Under the pieces are notes generated by a model. The model ran no database searches. It was not told where the DNA came from and worked only from the letters and a program-made list of their open reading frames with translations. From Ruminococcaceae bacterium UBA7067 (GTDB lineage Bacteria; Bacillota; Clostridia; Oscillospirales; Acutalibacteraceae), in the NCBI GenBank assembly GCA_002493755.1, contig DKZT01000035.1, positions 1 through 6,322 of the forward strand: DNA of 6,322 nucleotides, given 5' to 3'. Numbering within the stretch: the first letter of the stretch is position 1; each line of letters starts with the position of its first letter. A program made the translations under genes and the position numbers. Below are positions 5,949 to 6,322 of the stretch, in pieces.

Positions 5949-5977
5949 ATTATATGCCGTCAATTAAACGTTGACAC
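5949..5977 (-). promoter_or_regulatory. Possible feoA promoter with overlapping dyad
   Basis: On the minus strand GTGTCA (5977-5972), 17-nt spacer, perfect TATAAT (5954-5949), 25 nt before the feoA ATG. Between the hexamers, and overlapping the -35, is a palindrome GTCAA-N7-TTGAC (5975-5959) that could be a regulator site. A second dyad, GTGTCA with TGACAC (5977-5972 and 5943-5938), encloses the -10. The -10 is strong; the regulator is unknown. Confidence 0.4.
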
Positions 5978-5996
5978 ATAGAACATTCGATACTGC

Positions 5997-6161
5997 TCAC
6001 TCAGTCACGCTGTTATTGTTTGAGATTAGTTTGTAATATTTTTCGAGTTCCTGCTTTGATGAGTAGGTAACCGAGCTTTCGATAATCTGTTCCTGAATAA
6101 GCTGTGGCAAGGAATAAAAATAGTCCTTGGCTGAAGCGTCAAGAGCGTCTAAATTCGTCAA
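5997..6161 (-). CDS. Uncharacterised 54-residue protein upstream of feoA
   Basis: A small frame starts at TTG 6161, with GAGGTG 6 nt upstream, and ends at TGA 5997. It begins MTNLDALDASAKDYFYSLPQ; later segments include LIQEQIIESSVTYSSKQELEKYYKLI. I do not recognise a named family, although the LD-x-SAK-x-YF-x-SLP pattern resembles unnamed short proteins that I recall from Clostridia. It is predicted to be soluble, helical and acidic, with no signal peptide, no membrane segment and no cysteines, so it is neither FeoC nor the cysteine-rich FeoB-associated protein. It lies 72 bp before feoA and directly downstream of a Fur-box-like site, which suggests an iron-related role. The good ribosome binding site and the composition argue that it is real. 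Confidence 0.65.
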   Translation of the reverse strand: MTNLDALDASAKDYFYSLPQLIQEQIIESSVTYSSKQELEKYYKLISNNNSVTE

Positions 6162-6188
6162 TTAAATCACCTCGTAATTAATATTACC

Positions 6189-6207
6189 GATAACGATAAG
6201 AATATGC
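6189..6207. promoter_or_regulatory. Fur-box-like operator upstream of the feo genes
   Basis: GATAACGATAAGAATATGC on the plus strand contains two adjacent GATAAY-type hexamers and matches the classical 19-bp Fur box at 13 positions, 12 of them in the first 15. It lies 28-46 bp upstream of the 54-residue protein start, where a repressor would block transcription. Iron-dependent repression of feo genes by Fur is well established in other bacteria. No convincing -35/-10 pair overlapping it was found. Confidence 0.5.
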
Positions 6208-6279
6208 CGTAACAAAAAGAATTACCGCTTGTGCAACACTTTTCCTGCTTCAGCTTCTGAAGTACAAGATATTGTATAT

Positions 6280-6307
6280 TTGCTTTATAAAAACAGGACG
6301 GTATAAT
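6280..6307 (+). promoter_or_regulatory. Possible divergent plus-strand promoter
   Basis: TTGCTT (6280-6285), 16-nt spacer, perfect TATAAT (6302-6307). It would drive a plus-strand gene beyond the right edge. The -35 is poor and the region is AT-rich, so this could be chance. Apart from this and the Fur-like site, I see no gene in 6162-6322. Confidence 0.25.
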
Positions 6308-6322
6308 TATGTGTTTATTCTA

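Noticed and set aside
5925..5963. Upstream TTG start for FeoA
   Set aside because: The added residues do not resemble FeoA and the TTG lies inside the promoter-like spacer and palindrome.
6243..6272. Small dyads (CTTCAG-N3-CTGAAG and TACAA-N4-TTGTA) upstream of the feo genes
   Set aside because: Stems of 5-6 bp in AT-rich DNA with no U-tract; likely chance and not enough to call an operator or riboswitch.

Overview
The window looks like low-to-moderate GC Firmicutes DNA, most likely a gut Clostridia (Ruminococcus or Oscillospiraceae type). The evidence is strong GGAGG-type ribosome binding sites, frequent TTG starts, a Gram-positive type lipoprotein and tail genes in the order typical of Firmicutes siphophages. 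This taxonomic guess comes from gene style, not from a database search. All convincing genes lie on the minus strand, so the window reads from right to left.

Right part (about 6322 to 5448) is host chromosome: a ferrous iron uptake locus. It holds a Fur-box-like site, an unrecognised 54-residue protein, feoA, an intrinsic terminator, and the first 35 or so codons of feoB. feoB has a clear GNPNVGKS G1 motif. It is cut just after the conserved QHTGNW segment, where foreign sequence begins and the frame stops two codons later.

Junction (about 5476 to 5356): a 9-bp perfect inverted repeat straddles the breakpoint. Two near-identical 9-mers at an 11-bp period and a strong hairpin terminator follow. 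This resembles an attachment site of a tyrosine-recombinase element (core plus arm-type sites). The other half of feoB is not in the window.

Left part (about 5355 to 1) is a siphophage tail module: an apparently N-terminally truncated minor capsid protein, tail terminator, major tail protein, a tail-chaperone candidate, Gp15, then the N-terminal 792 residues of a TP901-type tape measure protein that runs off the left edge. Integrase, repressor, terminase, portal and capsid genes, expected between an attachment site and the tail genes, are absent. This suggests a deleted or rearranged prophage, or a tail-only remnant.

The most interesting element is a self-contained cassette between gp15 and the tape measure gene. 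It has its own promoter, an Ltp-family surface lipoprotein (199 residues, two 50-residue repeats) and its own terminator with a cUUCGg tetraloop. The Ltp protein of Streptococcus phage TP-J34 is a superinfection-exclusion lipoprotein that acts against the tape measure protein of incoming phage. Here the predicted exclusion gene sits directly beside a tape measure gene, as a moron inside the tail operon.
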